Under the pieces are notes generated by a model that saw only the letters and a list, made by a program, of their open reading frames with translations, searched no databases and was not told where the DNA came from. Position numbers and translations under genes: made by a program. From Halobacillus ihumii (GTDB lineage Bacteria > Bacillota > Bacilli > Bacillales > Halobacillaceae), in assembly GCF_902726645.1 (NCBI RefSeq), contig NZ_CACVAO010000002.1:1-64000 (forward strand): DNA of 64,000 bases. Direction: 5' to 3'. Position 1 is the stretch's first letter; the number at the start of each line of letters is the position of its first letter. This document shows positions 51,229-60,946 of the stretch, in pieces.

Positions 51229-51561
51229 ATGCTTAGTGATACCATTAACTATAATTATGAAAATAAAATTGTTTCGAGAGGAGATAATTTTCCTTCAGTT
51301 GATACATCAAAGAATATGCTGAATTTAATTTGTGTTCTATTACACCTAAGAGTAAGTAAGGGTGAAATTATAAGGATTCTGGCAATTTCAGAAATTGAAT
51401 TTGAATCAAAGATTGCTTTGTTGGATAGGGAAGGACTTAAGAATACTGCCCATATGATCATTAATAAGCTGTGCCCCATTATCTTCAATTACCCGTCTCA
51501 TTATAGACCGAATGTGACCTTCATAACCCGGAGCACCATTAGCTTCAGTCAATTCCTTTAA
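51229..51561 (+). pseudogene. Doubtful plus-strand frame joined to antisense peptidase sequence
   Basis: Frame starts MLSDTINYNYENKIVSRG and runs 110 codons. The part after about 51445 is antisense to recognisable M42 peptidase codons, so at most the first 70 codons could be a gene remnant. AAAGGAG lies upstream but favours another frame. Confidence 0.25.
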
Positions 51562-51582
51562 AATATCCAAAATATTCACCAT
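51406..51582 (-). pseudogene. N-terminal fragment of an M42-family aminopeptidase
   Basis: Reads MVNILDILKELTEANGAPG followed by YEGHIRSIMRRVIE and a 'D.MGSI' end, the start of glutamyl aminopeptidase/M42 proteins. It then changes to unrelated codons near 51445 and stops at 51406. The break marks the edge of the inserted accessory segment carrying the resolvases. Confidence 0.65.
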
Positions 51583-51859
51583 CCAAAATTTTGTTTTACT
51601 TATAGGATGGTGTTAATACAAAAATTTATTCTTTTATATACTTTTTATTGGCGTTCTCGTAAGGCCCAAAGGGGGGGATCCCCCTCGATGCTTCTCTTTG
51701 ACTATTTTCTGAACCTCAGAGAATTTCAGAAACAGGAGAATGTCTCATCATGGATAAAAAAAGGAAAACGCCTAAAACTGTATGAAAAACGAAAATTATG
51801 GAAAAGTAAACAAGGTTATGCTAAATAAATTTTAATAATACTTTAAAAGGAGGGGTTTT

Positions 51860-53299
51860 ATGGTACAACTCCACTATTTAAACTATATTAATGGTGAATG
51901 GGTTGGCGACGGTTTTAATAAGGTTAAAGTGGTTAATCCGGCAACTGGAGAAAACATCGGTTCGGTCCCTAATGCTGATGAAGAACATGCCAAACAAGCA
52001 ATTGAAGCAGCGTCTCAAGCACTTCCTGAATGGTCTAAGAAGTCAGCAGCTGATCGGGGTGATGTGCTTAGAAAATATTTTGACCTCATTATGGAGCATG
52101 AGGATGAAATCGCTGAAATTATGACGAAGGAAAATGGCAAGCCGTTAAAAGAATCTAAAGGAGAAGTACAATATGCGGCTTCATTCATAGAATGGTACGC
52201 CGAGGAAGGTAAGCGCATCTACGGACGGATCGTTCCTGGAAAAAGGGAAAACCACCGTATTAAGGTGACTAAACAACCCGTCGGCGTTGTTGCGGCCATT
52301 ACACCATGGAACTTTCCAGCAGCTATGATTACAAGAAAACTTGGCCCTGCTTTAGCCGCAGGTTGTACATTTATCGTAAAGCCACCTGAAGAAACACCTT
52401 TAACATGTATGAAACTAGCAGAACTAGCCGAAGAAGCATGCATTCCGAAAGGTGTTTTCAATGTCGTGAATGGTAATCCAGAAAAATTCTCAGAAACGGT
52501 TATGTCTGATATGCGCGTTCGTAAGTTAACATTCACCGGCTCAACGCCTGTCGGTAAGTTGTTAATAAAACAGAGCGCTGAACAAGTCATGAAACTTTCC
52601 CTTGAACTCGGCGGCCATGCACCGGTGATTGTATGTAATGATGCAGATCTCGATCAAACCGTCGAAATGTTAATGGCGGCTAAGTTTAGAAATAGTGGCC
52701 AAACCTGTATCGCGGCTAACCGCGTTTATGCTCAATCAAGTATTTACGACGAACTTGTTAGACGAATGACCGCCGAAGTTGAAAAGCTTAACGTTGGCAA
52801 CGGATTTGAAGATGATATTGATGTCGGCCCTTTAATCAATAAAGAAGGTTTTGAAAAAGCAGGACGTCATGTAAAGGATGCCCAGGAAAAAGGAGCTAGG
52901 GTAACCACTGGTGGTGAAGGTCAAGCAGATACAGATAAAGGGACTTACTTTTACAGGCCAACCATACTAGCTGATGCCAATCATGACATGGTTATTATGA
53001 ATGAAGAAACTTTTGGGCCGATTCTTCCCATTGCAAAATATGACCAAGATGATGAAGCAGTAAAAGCAGCCAACGATACCCCGTTTGGTCTTGCAGCTTA
53101 TTTCTTTACCCAAAATGTATCAAGGGGCACCCGTATCTCAGAGGGACTTGAATACGGAATTATTGGATGGAATGATGGCATTCCATCGGCAGCCCAAGCA
53201 CCATTTGGCGGTATGAAGCAAAGTGGTTTGGGTCGTGAAGGCGGGCAAGAAGGCATCGAAGAATACTTAGAGGTAAAATATATATCGCTTAGTATTTAA
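51860..53299 (+). CDS. gabD: NAD(P)-dependent succinate-semialdehyde dehydrogenase (aldehyde dehydrogenase)
   Basis: 479 residues, full-length ALDH fold. 'ITPWNFPAAMITRK', 'FTGSTPVGKLL', catalytic Glu in 'LELGGHAP' (near 248) and catalytic Cys in 'NSGQTCIAANR' (near 281), 'NEETFGPILPI' and 'APFGGMKQSGLGREGG' are present. Best fit is GabD, which oxidises succinate semialdehyde from GABA breakdown. AAAAGGAGG precedes the ATG. No gabT is nearby, so the exact substrate is uncertain. Confidence 0.88.
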   Translation: MVQLHYLNYINGEWVGDGFNKVKVVNPATGENIGSVPNADEEHAKQAIEAASQALPEWSKKSAADRGDVLRKYFDLIMEHEDEIAEIMTKENGKPLKESKGEVQYAASFIEWYAEEGKRIYGRIVPGKRENHRIKVTKQPVGVVAAITPWNFPAAMITRKLGPALAAGCTFIVKPPEETPLTCMKLAELAEEACIPKGVFNVVNGNPEKFSETVMSDMRVRKLTFTGSTPVGKLLIKQSAEQVMKLSLELGGHAPVIVCNDADLDQTVEMLMAAKFRNSGQTCIAANRVYAQSSIYDELVRRMTAEVEKLNVGNGFEDDIDVGPLINKEGFEKAGRHVKDAQEKGARVTTGGEGQADTDKGTYFYRPTILADANHDMVIMNEETFGPILPIAKYDQDDEAVKAANDTPFGLAAYFFTQNVSRGTRISEGLEYGIIGWNDGIPSAAQAPFGGMKQSGLGREGGQEGIEEYLEVKYISLSI

Positions 53300-53301
53300 T
53301 G

Positions 53302-53342
53302 AAGAAGCATTTGTCTTTATTTGGAGGACAAATGCTTTTCTA
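53302..53342 (+). terminator. Terminator after gabD
   Basis: AGAAGCATTTGTC and GACAAATGCTTTTCT form a long hairpin just after the stop. Confidence 0.82.
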
Positions 53343-53869
53343 ATTATTACTGGATGCTTTTTTTAGTACCTCCAACCTTCAATCATCCCATTGGAGGTAG
53401 TAAATCACATAAATACATACCCCAAACTTTTCAGAAAGTATTAGTTTACTAAACGAACAGGACAACCATCACAAAAAAGATATGAAAAAGTGATCCAATT
53501 GTCATCAAATCACGATAGCTAAGTAAGACAAGGCAGATCAATACCTTAAAGGGAAAACAGGAAAATTGTTAACCGCGCGAAACGAACATTAAAGATATTT
53601 GATCATTATGCAGTTGAGGGAAAAAGTATCCCAGACTTTCCGCGAAAGATTTAAGTATATGTTGATATGTAGAGGCAACAGCAGCTGATCTACGCTCTCT
53701 GGCAATGTGTGATTCAAACATTTGGTCACTGTGTTGCCGACTACTACCAAGTAACTTACTTATGAGTTTTTCAAAAGTAACTCTCCCAAGACTGTCGGAT
53801 GACTGATAAGCAAGATGGGAGGGGAAACCTTCTCTTCTTTTTGTAAATTAAGCAGAAAAGGTGATGAAT
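53343..53869 (+). other. Gene-free stretch of about 500 bases
   Basis: All frames are broken and I see no conserved motif. Composition suggests decayed coding sequence. Nothing else supported. Confidence 0.4.
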
Positions 53870-54859
53870 ATGAAGTGGAGAACATATTTTACAATTGTAG
53901 GCTTGGCAGCCCTCTTGCTTGCGGGGTACAACTCAAATGTGTGGGCAAATTTCACCTCTCGCTATGATCCAGCTCAGCAGGCAGACAAGAACGTTCCTTC
54001 AGGAAATGAGGATTCTGATCTCTCATTAAAATCAGAAGAATTTACTGTCATTAATGAATCAGGGGATATTAAAGATGTTGATTTCGAAACGGAAACACCA
54101 GACCAAAACAACGGTATTGTCCCTACCAATTTGAAGGTCCCAAGTATCGATATCAACGCACCTGTTACTAAAGTAGGCGTGCTCGATAACGGACAAATGG
54201 GTGTGCCGAAAGATGATACAACCGTGGGCTGGTTTGAGCCAGGAACGAAACCAGGAAATACAGGAAATTCAGTTGTCGCCGGACACGTTGATAACCAATC
54301 AGGTCCAGCTGTATTCTACTACTTGAAAGATTTGCAAAAAGGCGACGAAATCATCGTCACAAACGACGAAGGCAAAGAGCTGACCTACGTGGTCCAGAAG
54401 CTGGAAAGCTATCCAGCGGACGAAGCACCTATTAAAGAGATCTTCGGAAAAACAGACAAGAAAAGGCTTAATTTGATCACCTGCACAGGTGTCTTTAACT
54501 ATGAAAAAAGAACGTATCTGGATCGACTCGTCGTTTATTCTGAGCTAAAATCATCACTTGACGAAGAGAAAGGTAAAGAAAAAACGCAAAAAGATACAAA
54601 TTATGACATAAAGGCACCAACCAATGTCGAAGTAAACGGAACCTTCGTCACATGGCATGCCGTACGTGTAGATGGTGTAGCAGGTTACCGCGTATACCGC
54701 AGTGAAAACGGAGAAGACTTTGAAAAAGTCGCAAGCATCTCCGAACATGAACGCAAAACGTATACCGATCCTAAAGCATCGAAATACACTTATTATGTAA
54801 CAACGGTATATTTGGATGGAACTGAATCTGCCCCATCCAATCTCGCCAAAGCCGAATAA
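53870..54859 (+). CDS. Class F-like sortase with C-terminal fibronectin type III domain
   Basis: 329 residues: N-terminal membrane signal (about 5-25), linker, sortase domain (about 80-225) starting 'PTNLKVPSIDINAPVTKVGV' with catalytic His in 'VVAGHVDN', Cys in 'LNLITCTGVF' and Arg in 'TYLDRLVVY', then a charged linker and one Fn3-like domain (about 245-329: 'VTWHAVRVDGVAGYRVYRS'). Fusion of a sortase to Fn3 is uncommon. Several starts are possible (GTG 53861, ATG 53864, ATG 53870); AAAGGTGA favours 53870. Confidence 0.82.
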   Translation: MKWRTYFTIVGLAALLLAGYNSNVWANFTSRYDPAQQADKNVPSGNEDSDLSLKSEEFTVINESGDIKDVDFETETPDQNNGIVPTNLKVPSIDINAPVTKVGVLDNGQMGVPKDDTTVGWFEPGTKPGNTGNSVVAGHVDNQSGPAVFYYLKDLQKGDEIIVTNDEGKELTYVVQKLESYPADEAPIKEIFGKTDKKRLNLITCTGVFNYEKRTYLDRLVVYSELKSSLDEEKGKEKTQKDTNYDIKAPTNVEVNGTFVTWHAVRVDGVAGYRVYRSENGEDFEKVASISEHERKTYTDPKASKYTYYVTTVYLDGTESAPSNLAKAE

Positions 54860-54904
54860 AACAGTCACCTAAACATACCATTAGTACACTATTTAACATG
54901 AACC

Positions 54905-54950
54905 TCCACCCCAGTACATCCAAAGTATGGAAGTGCTGAGGTGGATTTTA
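54905..54950 (+). terminator. Terminator after sortase gene
   Basis: TCCACC-CAGTAC pairs with GTGCTG-GGTGGA (one G-T pair), followed by TTTTAT. Confidence 0.78.
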
Positions 54951-55036
54951 TACATTTGCTATCTGATTGCAGAATTAGAGCAAACAGTGTTCGTCAAGAT
55001 CCCCAGTCTGGTTATAGTTTCATTTTAGTGGGAACA

Positions 55037-56173
55037 TTAATTCGCATTTACCTTCTCTGCATCCTCCCGATAATAGGTAGAAAAAACCTCAGCAAAAGCC
55101 TCGATCGAATTATAAAGTTCGTTTAAGTTATTCTCAACGCCGCCAAACTCTAACAACATAGCACGGTTCGTTAGATCTTGGTTGTAGACCCCGTTTCCTT
55201 CTAATTTCGATTTGACAAAGACTCCTCGGCTAATCCCGGGATACTTTTGTTCAAGTGCCGCATTAATCTCCTTAGCAACTTCTAAATTTCGTCCAAACTT
55301 TTCACTTGCTTTACCGACTACGAAAAAGAGTCGTGCATAGTCTTTTCCGTTTATCGTTGTCGTGGTAACACTTCTGGGTTGAGAATCTCGGTGAATATCA
55401 ATTAAATATGATAAGCTTTCATTCTGTGAAAGAGCTTTTTGGACAAGTCCTCTTGAAAAGTCATATGATTGAGTATAATCCCAATTTTTCTTCTTTAATC
55501 CTTTCGTTACGTTTGTTTTATTATGTTTAACACCTATTCCCCGACTTTCTAATTCTTTCTTCAGTTTAGCACCGACTGCTATGACATTGACTTTTTCATT
55601 CGTGCTAGATGCATCTTGAGGGAGATCACTTTTAATTAAGGGTTTAAAAGCTTCCCAGCTGTGTGATTGATAGATATAAACTGACTTTTTGGGTATTTCT
55701 TTTTTGGGCGGAGGGTCTTCCTCTTCAGTTAATTCTAGCTGGCTTTGGTTGACTTCTTGGTTCTGTAATTGTTCTTCTGTTGGTGGAGGGGACTCTATCG
55801 GAAGAGTACTTAAATCAGTTCCTTGGCCTGCTATGGCAATTTCAGTGTGATAACGTTCAAGTCCTGGAATCTCTCTTCCTAACAAACTACGAATATCTCC
55901 AACATCTACGTCTGTAACCATTTCCATCCAGTCAAACTGTTTCGTTACTTTGTCAGAATAATGCACCCTTAAAGGTGTCATCTCCTGCGCCATGATAAAA
56001 AGTGCCGTCTCCTTAGGCGCTGCCTTTGAAATGGAATAAATAAAAGGAGAAACGAAATATTCCTTTAATCCAGTACTTGTGATTAGAGTAATGATTAGAT
56101 ATAGAGCAATAATCATAGGCAAAGTATATTTGATAATTAGTCGCATAGATTTTGGGATACGTTTTTTATGCAT
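55037..56173 (-). CDS. spoIIP: Stage II sporulation protein P (SpoIIP-like)
   Basis: 378 residues. Signal/anchor near residues 12-32, variable linker with Pro/Glu-rich stretch, and the SpoIIP hydrolase domain (about 165-375): 'YIYQSHSWEAF' , 'DIHRDSQPR', 'ARLFFVVGKASEKF', 'LLEFGGVENN'. SpoIIP cleaves septal peptidoglycan during engulfment together with SpoIID. The zinc-site residues (H in QSHSWE, H in DIHRD, E in LLEFGG) are kept. Likely a paralogue carried on this replicon. Confidence 0.9.
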   Translation of the reverse strand: MHKKRIPKSMRLIIKYTLPMIIALYLIITLITSTGLKEYFVSPFIYSISKAAPKETALFIMAQEMTPLRVHYSDKVTKQFDWMEMVTDVDVGDIRSLLGREIPGLERYHTEIAIAGQGTDLSTLPIESPPPTEEQLQNQEVNQSQLELTEEEDPPPKKEIPKKSVYIYQSHSWEAFKPLIKSDLPQDASSTNEKVNVIAVGAKLKKELESRGIGVKHNKTNVTKGLKKKNWDYTQSYDFSRGLVQKALSQNESLSYLIDIHRDSQPRSVTTTTINGKDYARLFFVVGKASEKFGRNLEVAKEINAALEQKYPGISRGVFVKSKLEGNGVYNQDLTNRAMLLEFGGVENNLNELYNSIEAFAEVFSTYYREDAEKVNAN

Positions 56174-56487
56174 TTATACCTCTCCTAAACTAACAATTTA
56201 ATAGTTTAGTCTATGCATTTCTATTAATCTATATTAATCCTTTAAATTCCTTGCGTTAATCTTTTTATTATTAGAATATTTTGGTTTAATATTTATCAAA
56301 TATACTTGTTTCATTCTGGAGTGATAGCAAGTATCAGAGCAAGTATCTTATAAAGACCTTATATCTCCTTCTTCAAATTCGAGAATAGCAAAGGAGCCAA
56401 TAGCTTCTATGACCTCTGATGGAGGAGGAACAATGAGTTTAATTTCGTTATAATGTAAAAAGGATTAGATATTTTGGAGGGAGTTTT
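56174..56487. other. Divergent promoter region spoIIP/mntR
   Basis: AT-rich, no gene. A TATAAT at 56449-56454 lies 34 bases before the mntR start; no clear -35. No strong inverted repeat is seen. Confidence 0.4.
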
Positions 56488-56913
56488 ATGCCTACGCCTA
56501 GCATGGAAGATTATATTGAACAAATCTATTTACTTATTAAAACGAAGGGATATGCTCGTGTTTCCAATATTGCAGAAATTCTGGGTGTTCAACCCTCCTC
56601 AGTAACAAAAATGGTTCAAAAATTAGATCAAGAAGGTTACCTAATTTATGAGAAATACCGTGGAATTACACTTACCCCATTTGGGAAGAAAATGGGAAAA
56701 CATCTACTTTATAGACATGAATTATTGGAAAGCCTTTTTCGCATTATCGGTGTTGAAGAGGAAAATATTTATGAGGAAGTGGAAGGGATTGAACATCATC
56801 TTAGCTCGAAAACGTTAGGTCGTATTATCGACTTGGTCCAATTCTTTCGAGAGGATGAACAACGGATTCAGGATTTACAGGAAATTCAAAGAAAAAATAA
56901 TAGTGAACAGTAA
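56488..56913 (+). CDS. mntR: Manganese-responsive transcriptional regulator MntR
   Basis: 141 residues, DtxR/MntR family repressor. The Mn(II) site residues D8, E11, H77, E99, E102 and H103 of Bacillus MntR are all in place, and the winged helix ([24 protein letters not shown]) is nearly identical in pattern. GGAGGGAG precedes the ATG. It normally represses Mn uptake genes; the ZIP gene converging at 57.2 kb is a possible target, although no operator was found. Confidence 0.95.
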   Translation: MPTPSMEDYIEQIYLLIKTKGYARVSNIAEILGVQPSSVTKMVQKLDQEGYLIYEKYRGITLTPFGKKMGKHLLYRHELLESLFRIIGVEEENIYEEVEGIEHHLSSKTLGRIIDLVQFFREDEQRIQDLQEIQRKNNSEQ

Positions 56914-57000
56914 TGTATTTCTAATCTGAATAGCTAATTTCAAATCTCATAAAGTTAAATAAGCAAACTAAAAAAGAGGTAGGGTTTTATACAATTTTAA

Positions 57001-57036
57001 AACACAGGCAGTCATCATTATTTTGACTACCTGTGT
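57001..57036. terminator. Bidirectional terminator-like inverted repeat
   Basis: AACACAGGCAGTCA (57001-57014) pairs with TGACTACCTGTGTT (57023-57036) with one mismatch, between the convergent mntR and ZIP genes. Confidence 0.7.
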
Positions 57037-57175
57037 TCATTTGCTTTCTATCGACTAGCTTTAAGCAGTATTCCAGGTGTTCTAGACAATTAATAAAGAA
57101 TGATTTATTAAAGCAGTGTACTTCTGACTAACATTTACTTTTTTGAGACCATCCTAGCTTTTTCGAGTAGTTTAT

Positions 57176-57991
57176 TTATCCAAGTGCGACGTCTAAAATC
57201 ATCATTACTGTAAAACCTATCATTAAGGTCATCGATGCTAAATCTTTATTTCCCTCTTCCTGGGAACCTGGAATGACTTCTTCTGCAACAACAAATATCA
57301 TTGCACCAGCAGCAAAGCTTAGAGCATAGGGTAAAAGAGGCTCGATTAATGTAACAGCCATCACCCCTATAATGGCAGAAACAGGCTCAACCATCCCTGA
57401 AAACTGTCCGTACATAAAACTCTTCCTGCGTGACATTCCATCCCTACGAAGGGGCATCGAAACCGCAACTCCTTCAGGAAAGTTTTGAATACCGATTCCG
57501 ATTCCTAAAGCAATAGCTCCTGCCAAGGAAGCTGACGGGAACCCAGCTGCGATAGCTCCAAATGCAACACCCACGGCAAGCCCCTCGGGTATGTTGTGTA
57601 ACGTAATCGCAAGCACTAATAAAGTACTTCGCCTTTTTTGATTCGGGTGAATCCCCTCTGCTTCTTCGATAGATGACGTAGGATGCAGATGCGGAAGAAT
57701 TTTATCAACTCCCCATAGGAATATACCTCCTAATAAAAATCCTACTGCTGCTGGAATCCAGGCGGGTATTCCATCAGCCTCAGCCATATCAAGGGCTGGG
57801 GAAAGAAGGGACCAAAAACTTGCGGCGATCATAACTCCTCCAGCGAAACCCAGCATCCCATCTAACAGTTTTTGGTTTAGTGTTTTAGTCGTAAATACTA
57901 GGGCTGCTCCAAGGGCCGTCATCCCCCATGTAAAACATGTGGCGATTAGAGCCTGAACGATTGGATTAAGATCTAAAAAAAAGTCAATCAT
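57176..57991 (-). CDS. ZIP-family metal transporter (GufA/ZupT type)
   Basis: 271 residues, eight helices, with both ZIP motifs: '[15 protein letters not shown]' and '[14 protein letters not shown]', plus a His-containing cytoplasmic loop between helices 3 and 4. Imports divalent metals such as Zn, Fe or Mn. Convergent with mntR. It is longer and better conserved than the ZIP protein at 14 kb. Confidence 0.9.
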   Translation of the reverse strand: MIDFFLDLNPIVQALIATCFTWGMTALGAALVFTTKTLNQKLLDGMLGFAGGVMIAASFWSLLSPALDMAEADGIPAWIPAAVGFLLGGIFLWGVDKILPHLHPTSSIEEAEGIHPNQKRRSTLLVLAITLHNIPEGLAVGVAFGAIAAGFPSASLAGAIALGIGIGIQNFPEGVAVSMPLRRDGMSRRKSFMYGQFSGMVEPVSAIIGVMAVTLIEPLLPYALSFAAGAMIFVVAEEVIPGSQEEGNKDLASMTLMIGFTVMMILDVALG

Positions 57992-58019
57992 ATTTATTTT
58001 TCCCCCTATTTACACTTTA

Positions 58020-58389
58020 AAAGATGCCTCAAAAATGGAGGGCATTTTTTAAATTCCTAATAAATCTTATCTTATTCACTAGGTCTAAAAAGTTTCCTTG
58101 GGTAAAAATTTTAACCGTTAGGAAAATGGAAGTCAATTATTAAAGGGGGGAACACCAATATTAAATTTACATGAAGAAGGTGAACCTATTGATGCAACAC
58201 ATAAAGAATATGATTCACCTAAAAGAACTACTTTAAATGGATCGGTGCGTTTTTAATTCAATGCGAAAAGGGAATTATTTTTAATTATCGGGGATCATAA
58301 TCTTAGGAAAAAAGAAAAAAGAAAAAGGGGAAAGGGAGGTAGGTAATTATTTAGAGCTAATTAAACGGATCGTCATATAATCTAAATTT
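58020..58389. other. Intergenic region with hairpin and small remnant
   Basis: ATGCCTC/GAGGGCAT hairpin with T-run at 58025-58047. Behind AAGGGGGG (58143-58150) a plus-strand frame without a standard start encodes about 33 residues (NLHEEGEPIDATHKEYD...) to a stop near 58254; it may be a gene relic. Nothing else seen. Confidence 0.35.
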
Positions 58390-58596
58390 TTATACTCGTA
58401 TTATCATATAATCTCCATTTGTTAATTGGACAACATCAGCTTTCATTGCTTTGGCAATATCCACTGTCATCTCTTTGGCAGATTCCTCCGATTCTGCCAA
58501 TAGACAAAGGCAATTACTTGTTAACAGTCTTTCTTTTACTCTTGTTATATAAGCTAGAATTTCATAATTAGGCTTCAAGGTAGATTCTCTCCCCAT
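58390..58596 (-). CDS. Capping-complex subunit for YIEGIA-like small protein
   Basis: 68 residues, alpha/beta, with 'LLAESEESAKEMTVDIAKAMKADVVQL' and 'NGDYMIIRV'. Its ATG overlaps the stop of the YIEGIA-type gene, the normal pairing in endospore formers. Function not known beyond the association with that membrane protein. Confidence 0.7.
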   Translation of the reverse strand: MGRESTLKPNYEILAYITRVKERLLTSNCLCLLAESEESAKEMTVDIAKAMKADVVQLTNGDYMIIRV

Positions 58597-59525
58597 TACT
58601 CTTCCCCTTTTAAGTTCGTTTTCATCACATTATGAGATTTTTTGGCACTCTCTAGCAATGGACATTTTTTTACGACTTCTATTAAAGCATCAATGTCTTG
58701 CTTAATTGGCACAAGGGTTATAACAACTCTTCCTTTTTCATAATCTTTCCTTGAAAAATGATAACGTTTATTACCTAGCGCTCTTGTTGCTTCAAAAAGA
58801 GCTGCTTGTCTCTGACCAAAGTTATCAAGATTGATTCGAAAATGATCTTCTTTTGGATAGATGACAACAGCTAATCCTTCCTCCTTAAATAGCTTTTCTG
58901 CATTATCAGTACCTAAAAGGTTACTAACAAAAATCCCGTCAACAAATAGGCTTGAGTTCTTGACCTCAATCTTTCCAGGCTTAACTTGTGCGATATCCCC
59001 AATGCTTTTCCCTTTAGTGAAGCGTTTAAGAAAATAAAATACAGTTAATCCGGTTATAATTCCTGCCATAACATTCACCCATAAATTAAATGGTAAAATA
59101 GTAATCGTTAGTGAAGTAAAGAAAGCTGTAATGAAGGCAATATAGTTTCGGGATTCAAATGTTTTAGCAATGCCGTCTATATATGCATTTCCTCTGTAGG
59201 TGTACTCTGTATACTCTAGATCGCTTAAGCTTTCTTTTTCCATTTTTCGTACATCTCTAAATTGTTGTAGTGCCAATGTAAGAAACGTAACCGCAATATA
59301 GTTCTTACTCATTAATGCTGGTATAGCCACAGCACCTAATGCTGCAGCAACAAAACCTGTAATAATGTTAATTAAAAGGCCATTAGGGTAACTTGGATAC
59401 TGGCGATAATCCTCTTTTAAAACCAGTGCTCTTGCCAAGGTCCCTAAAAGCACTGCTATAACAATGACACTTATCTCTTCTGGTAAGATTTGTTGTTGCT
59501 CTACTTTAACCACTCCTCGAAACAA
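58596..59525 (-). CDS. YIEGIA-family membrane protein
   Basis: 309 residues: about six membrane helices in the first 170 residues, then a cytoplasmic domain ('LFVDGIFVSNLLGTDNAEKLF'). The family is restricted to spore formers. The TTG at 59525 is the only long start; a GTG at 59513 is an alternative, and the ribosome site (CGAGGAG) lies between them, so the true start is uncertain. Confidence 0.75.
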   Translation of the reverse strand: MFRGVVKVEQQQILPEEISVIVIAVLLGTLARALVLKEDYRQYPSYPNGLLINIITGFVAAALGAVAIPALMSKNYIAVTFLTLALQQFRDVRKMEKESLSDLEYTEYTYRGNAYIDGIAKTFESRNYIAFITAFFTSLTITILPFNLWVNVMAGIITGLTVFYFLKRFTKGKSIGDIAQVKPGKIEVKNSSLFVDGIFVSNLLGTDNAEKLFKEEGLAVVIYPKEDHFRINLDNFGQRQAALFEATRALGNKRYHFSRKDYEKGRVVITLVPIKQDIDALIEVVKKCPLLESAKKSHNVMKTNLKGEE

Positions 59526-59596
59526 TACAGTAGAATCTGTTAGCGTCTAGGGAGTCACCCTTGATGAATAGAAAATTGTCCTGTACACTTAAGTTT

Positions 59597-59752
59597 TTAA
59601 TACTCAATTTCTTCAAAGTCTTGTGGTTGAGGAGTTGGTTGCTTGTGCTTCAACTTCTCATTTTTAGAAACTTCATTGTTAATCTCTTGGTAAGATTTTA
59701 TATTCCCAAACTGTTCTTTTGAATGCTTGTTATTTAACTTATCGTCACTCAT
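59597..59752 (-). CDS. Small hydrophilic protein (51 aa)
   Basis: MSDDKLNNKHSKEQFGNIKS followed by a lysine/glutamate/proline-rich tail ending DFEEIEY. AAAGGAGG precedes the ATG. Composition resembles small spore-associated peptides. It lies just upstream of the YIEGIA pair on the same strand. Confidence 0.55.
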   Translation of the reverse strand: MSDDKLNNKHSKEQFGNIKSYQEINNEVSKNEKLKHKQPTPQPQDFEEIEY

Positions 59753-59869
59753 TTTGTTACATCCTCCTTTAAAAGTTCTTTTGAAATACACCTTTATTTT
59801 GAACAAAAGGAAGAAGTTCTATGTATCGGGACTTATCATAAAAAGGGAAGAAAAATAAGGGATTTCCAA

Positions 59870-59904
59870 CAAAAAAGCAATGGAGAAAACGTTCTCCATT
59901 GCTT
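59870..59904 (-). terminator. Terminator of degU-like gene
   Basis: AAGCAATGGAGAA and TTCTCCATTGCTT form a perfect 13-bp stem; the minus strand continues with TTTTTT. Confidence 0.9.
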
Positions 59905-59908
59905 AGTT

Positions 59909-60562
59909 TCAGACAATTTTAACCCAGCCGTTTTTAATGGCTGTGACGACGGCCTGTGTACGGTCATTGACTTTCATTTTTTGCAAGATATGGCTTACGT
60001 GGTTTTTAACCGTTTTTTCACTGATATTAACCGATTCAGCCATTCCACGGTTAGTATAACCGTTCAGTAGAAGCTGCAGTACTTCACACTCACGGCTGGT
60101 AAGCAGATGAAGGGGCTTACGATACTCTACCGGTTGGAATGATTTCGCCGATAGCCGGCGATATTCAGCAATTATACTGTGGGTCACCTTTGGATGTAAA
60201 TAGGATCCGCCATCATCGACTACTTTAATCGCTTCTATTAAAGAATCAGAATCCATTTCTTTTAACAAGTACCCTCTGGCCCCTATTTTCAGAGCATGGG
60301 TTACGAAGTGATCCTCACTATGGAAGGAAAGAATGATAACTTTCACGTTTGGATAGCGATTCGTAATCTTAGCAATCACTTCTAAACCCATATTAATATC
60401 CATCAATACAATTTCAGGGTTATTTTTTTCAATTAGGCTAAGCGCCTCAGATCCGTTATCTCCTTCTGCAACGATTTCAAAGCTGGACTCACAACCCAAA
60501 ATATGCTTTACTCCTTCACGAAACAACTTGCGATCATCTATTAATAATATACTGGTCGCCAT
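59909..60562 (-). CDS. degU: DegU-like orphan response regulator with shortened receiver loop
   Basis: 217 residues: receiver domain (1-125) and LuxR-type helix-turn-helix (about 148-212: '[40 protein letters not shown]'). DegU-like throughout ('[15 protein letters not shown]', 'VTAIKNGWV'). After the phospho-acceptor 'VLMDINM' the usual 'PxxNG' is absent, so the sequence runs directly into 'GLEVIAKI', a loss of about four or five residues. No degS lies beside it. Phosphorylation-dependent control may be altered. Confidence 0.85.
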   Translation of the reverse strand: MATSILLIDDRKLFREGVKHILGCESSFEIVAEGDNGSEALSLIEKNNPEIVLMDINMGLEVIAKITNRYPNVKVIILSFHSEDHFVTHALKIGARGYLLKEMDSDSLIEAIKVVDDGGSYLHPKVTHSIIAEYRRLSAKSFQPVEYRKPLHLLTSRECEVLQLLLNGYTNRGMAESVNISEKTVKNHVSHILQKMKVNDRTQAVVTAIKNGWVKIV

Positions 60563-60753
60563 CAGTTAGCCTCCTATCTCCCCCATTTGTTGCTTTACTT
60601 TTACGAATGAAATAGCCTCTACTTTATTCTGTATATATATGCGTGTTTTTTATTATAAATGGTTCACTCATTTTCACATAGGTTATCGCGATAAAAGACA
60701 CAGAATTGTCCAATTTCAGGAGTGGTCCGGTTTTATATTGCTACTAGGTACGT

Positions 60754-60797
60754 AAAAACCCCAATCCTCCTTTATTCATGAAGAGAATAGGGTTTTT
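60754..60797. terminator. Terminator-like inverted repeat
   Basis: AAAAACCC (60754-60761) and GGGTTTTT (60790-60797) with inner pairing around AATCCTC/GAGAAT; lies in the gene-free stretch between degU and the gene at 60947. Confidence 0.6.
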
Positions 60798-60890
60798 TTG
60801 TAGTATACACAATAGTTATGGTAAAAGGAAGTTTTGGCAGGCTGCCGTGTTATTTGCTTCCTATGCACATGATTTTCTTTGGGACAAAAG

Positions 60891-60926
60891 AAAAAGGAAT
60901 CCTCGAATAAACAAGGATTCCTTTTT
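60891..60926 (-). terminator. Terminator after hypothetical gene at 60947
   Basis: AAAAAGGAATCCT and AGGATTCCTTTTT, perfect 13-bp arms with a 10-base loop, directly after the stop at 60947. Confidence 0.85.
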
Positions 60927-60946
60927 AGAATGGAATAGAATAACCA

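Noticed and set aside
51607..51828. 73-codon plus-strand ORF before gabD
   Set aside because: No ribosome site, odd composition, and crosses a G/C-rich patch; looks like random or decayed sequence.
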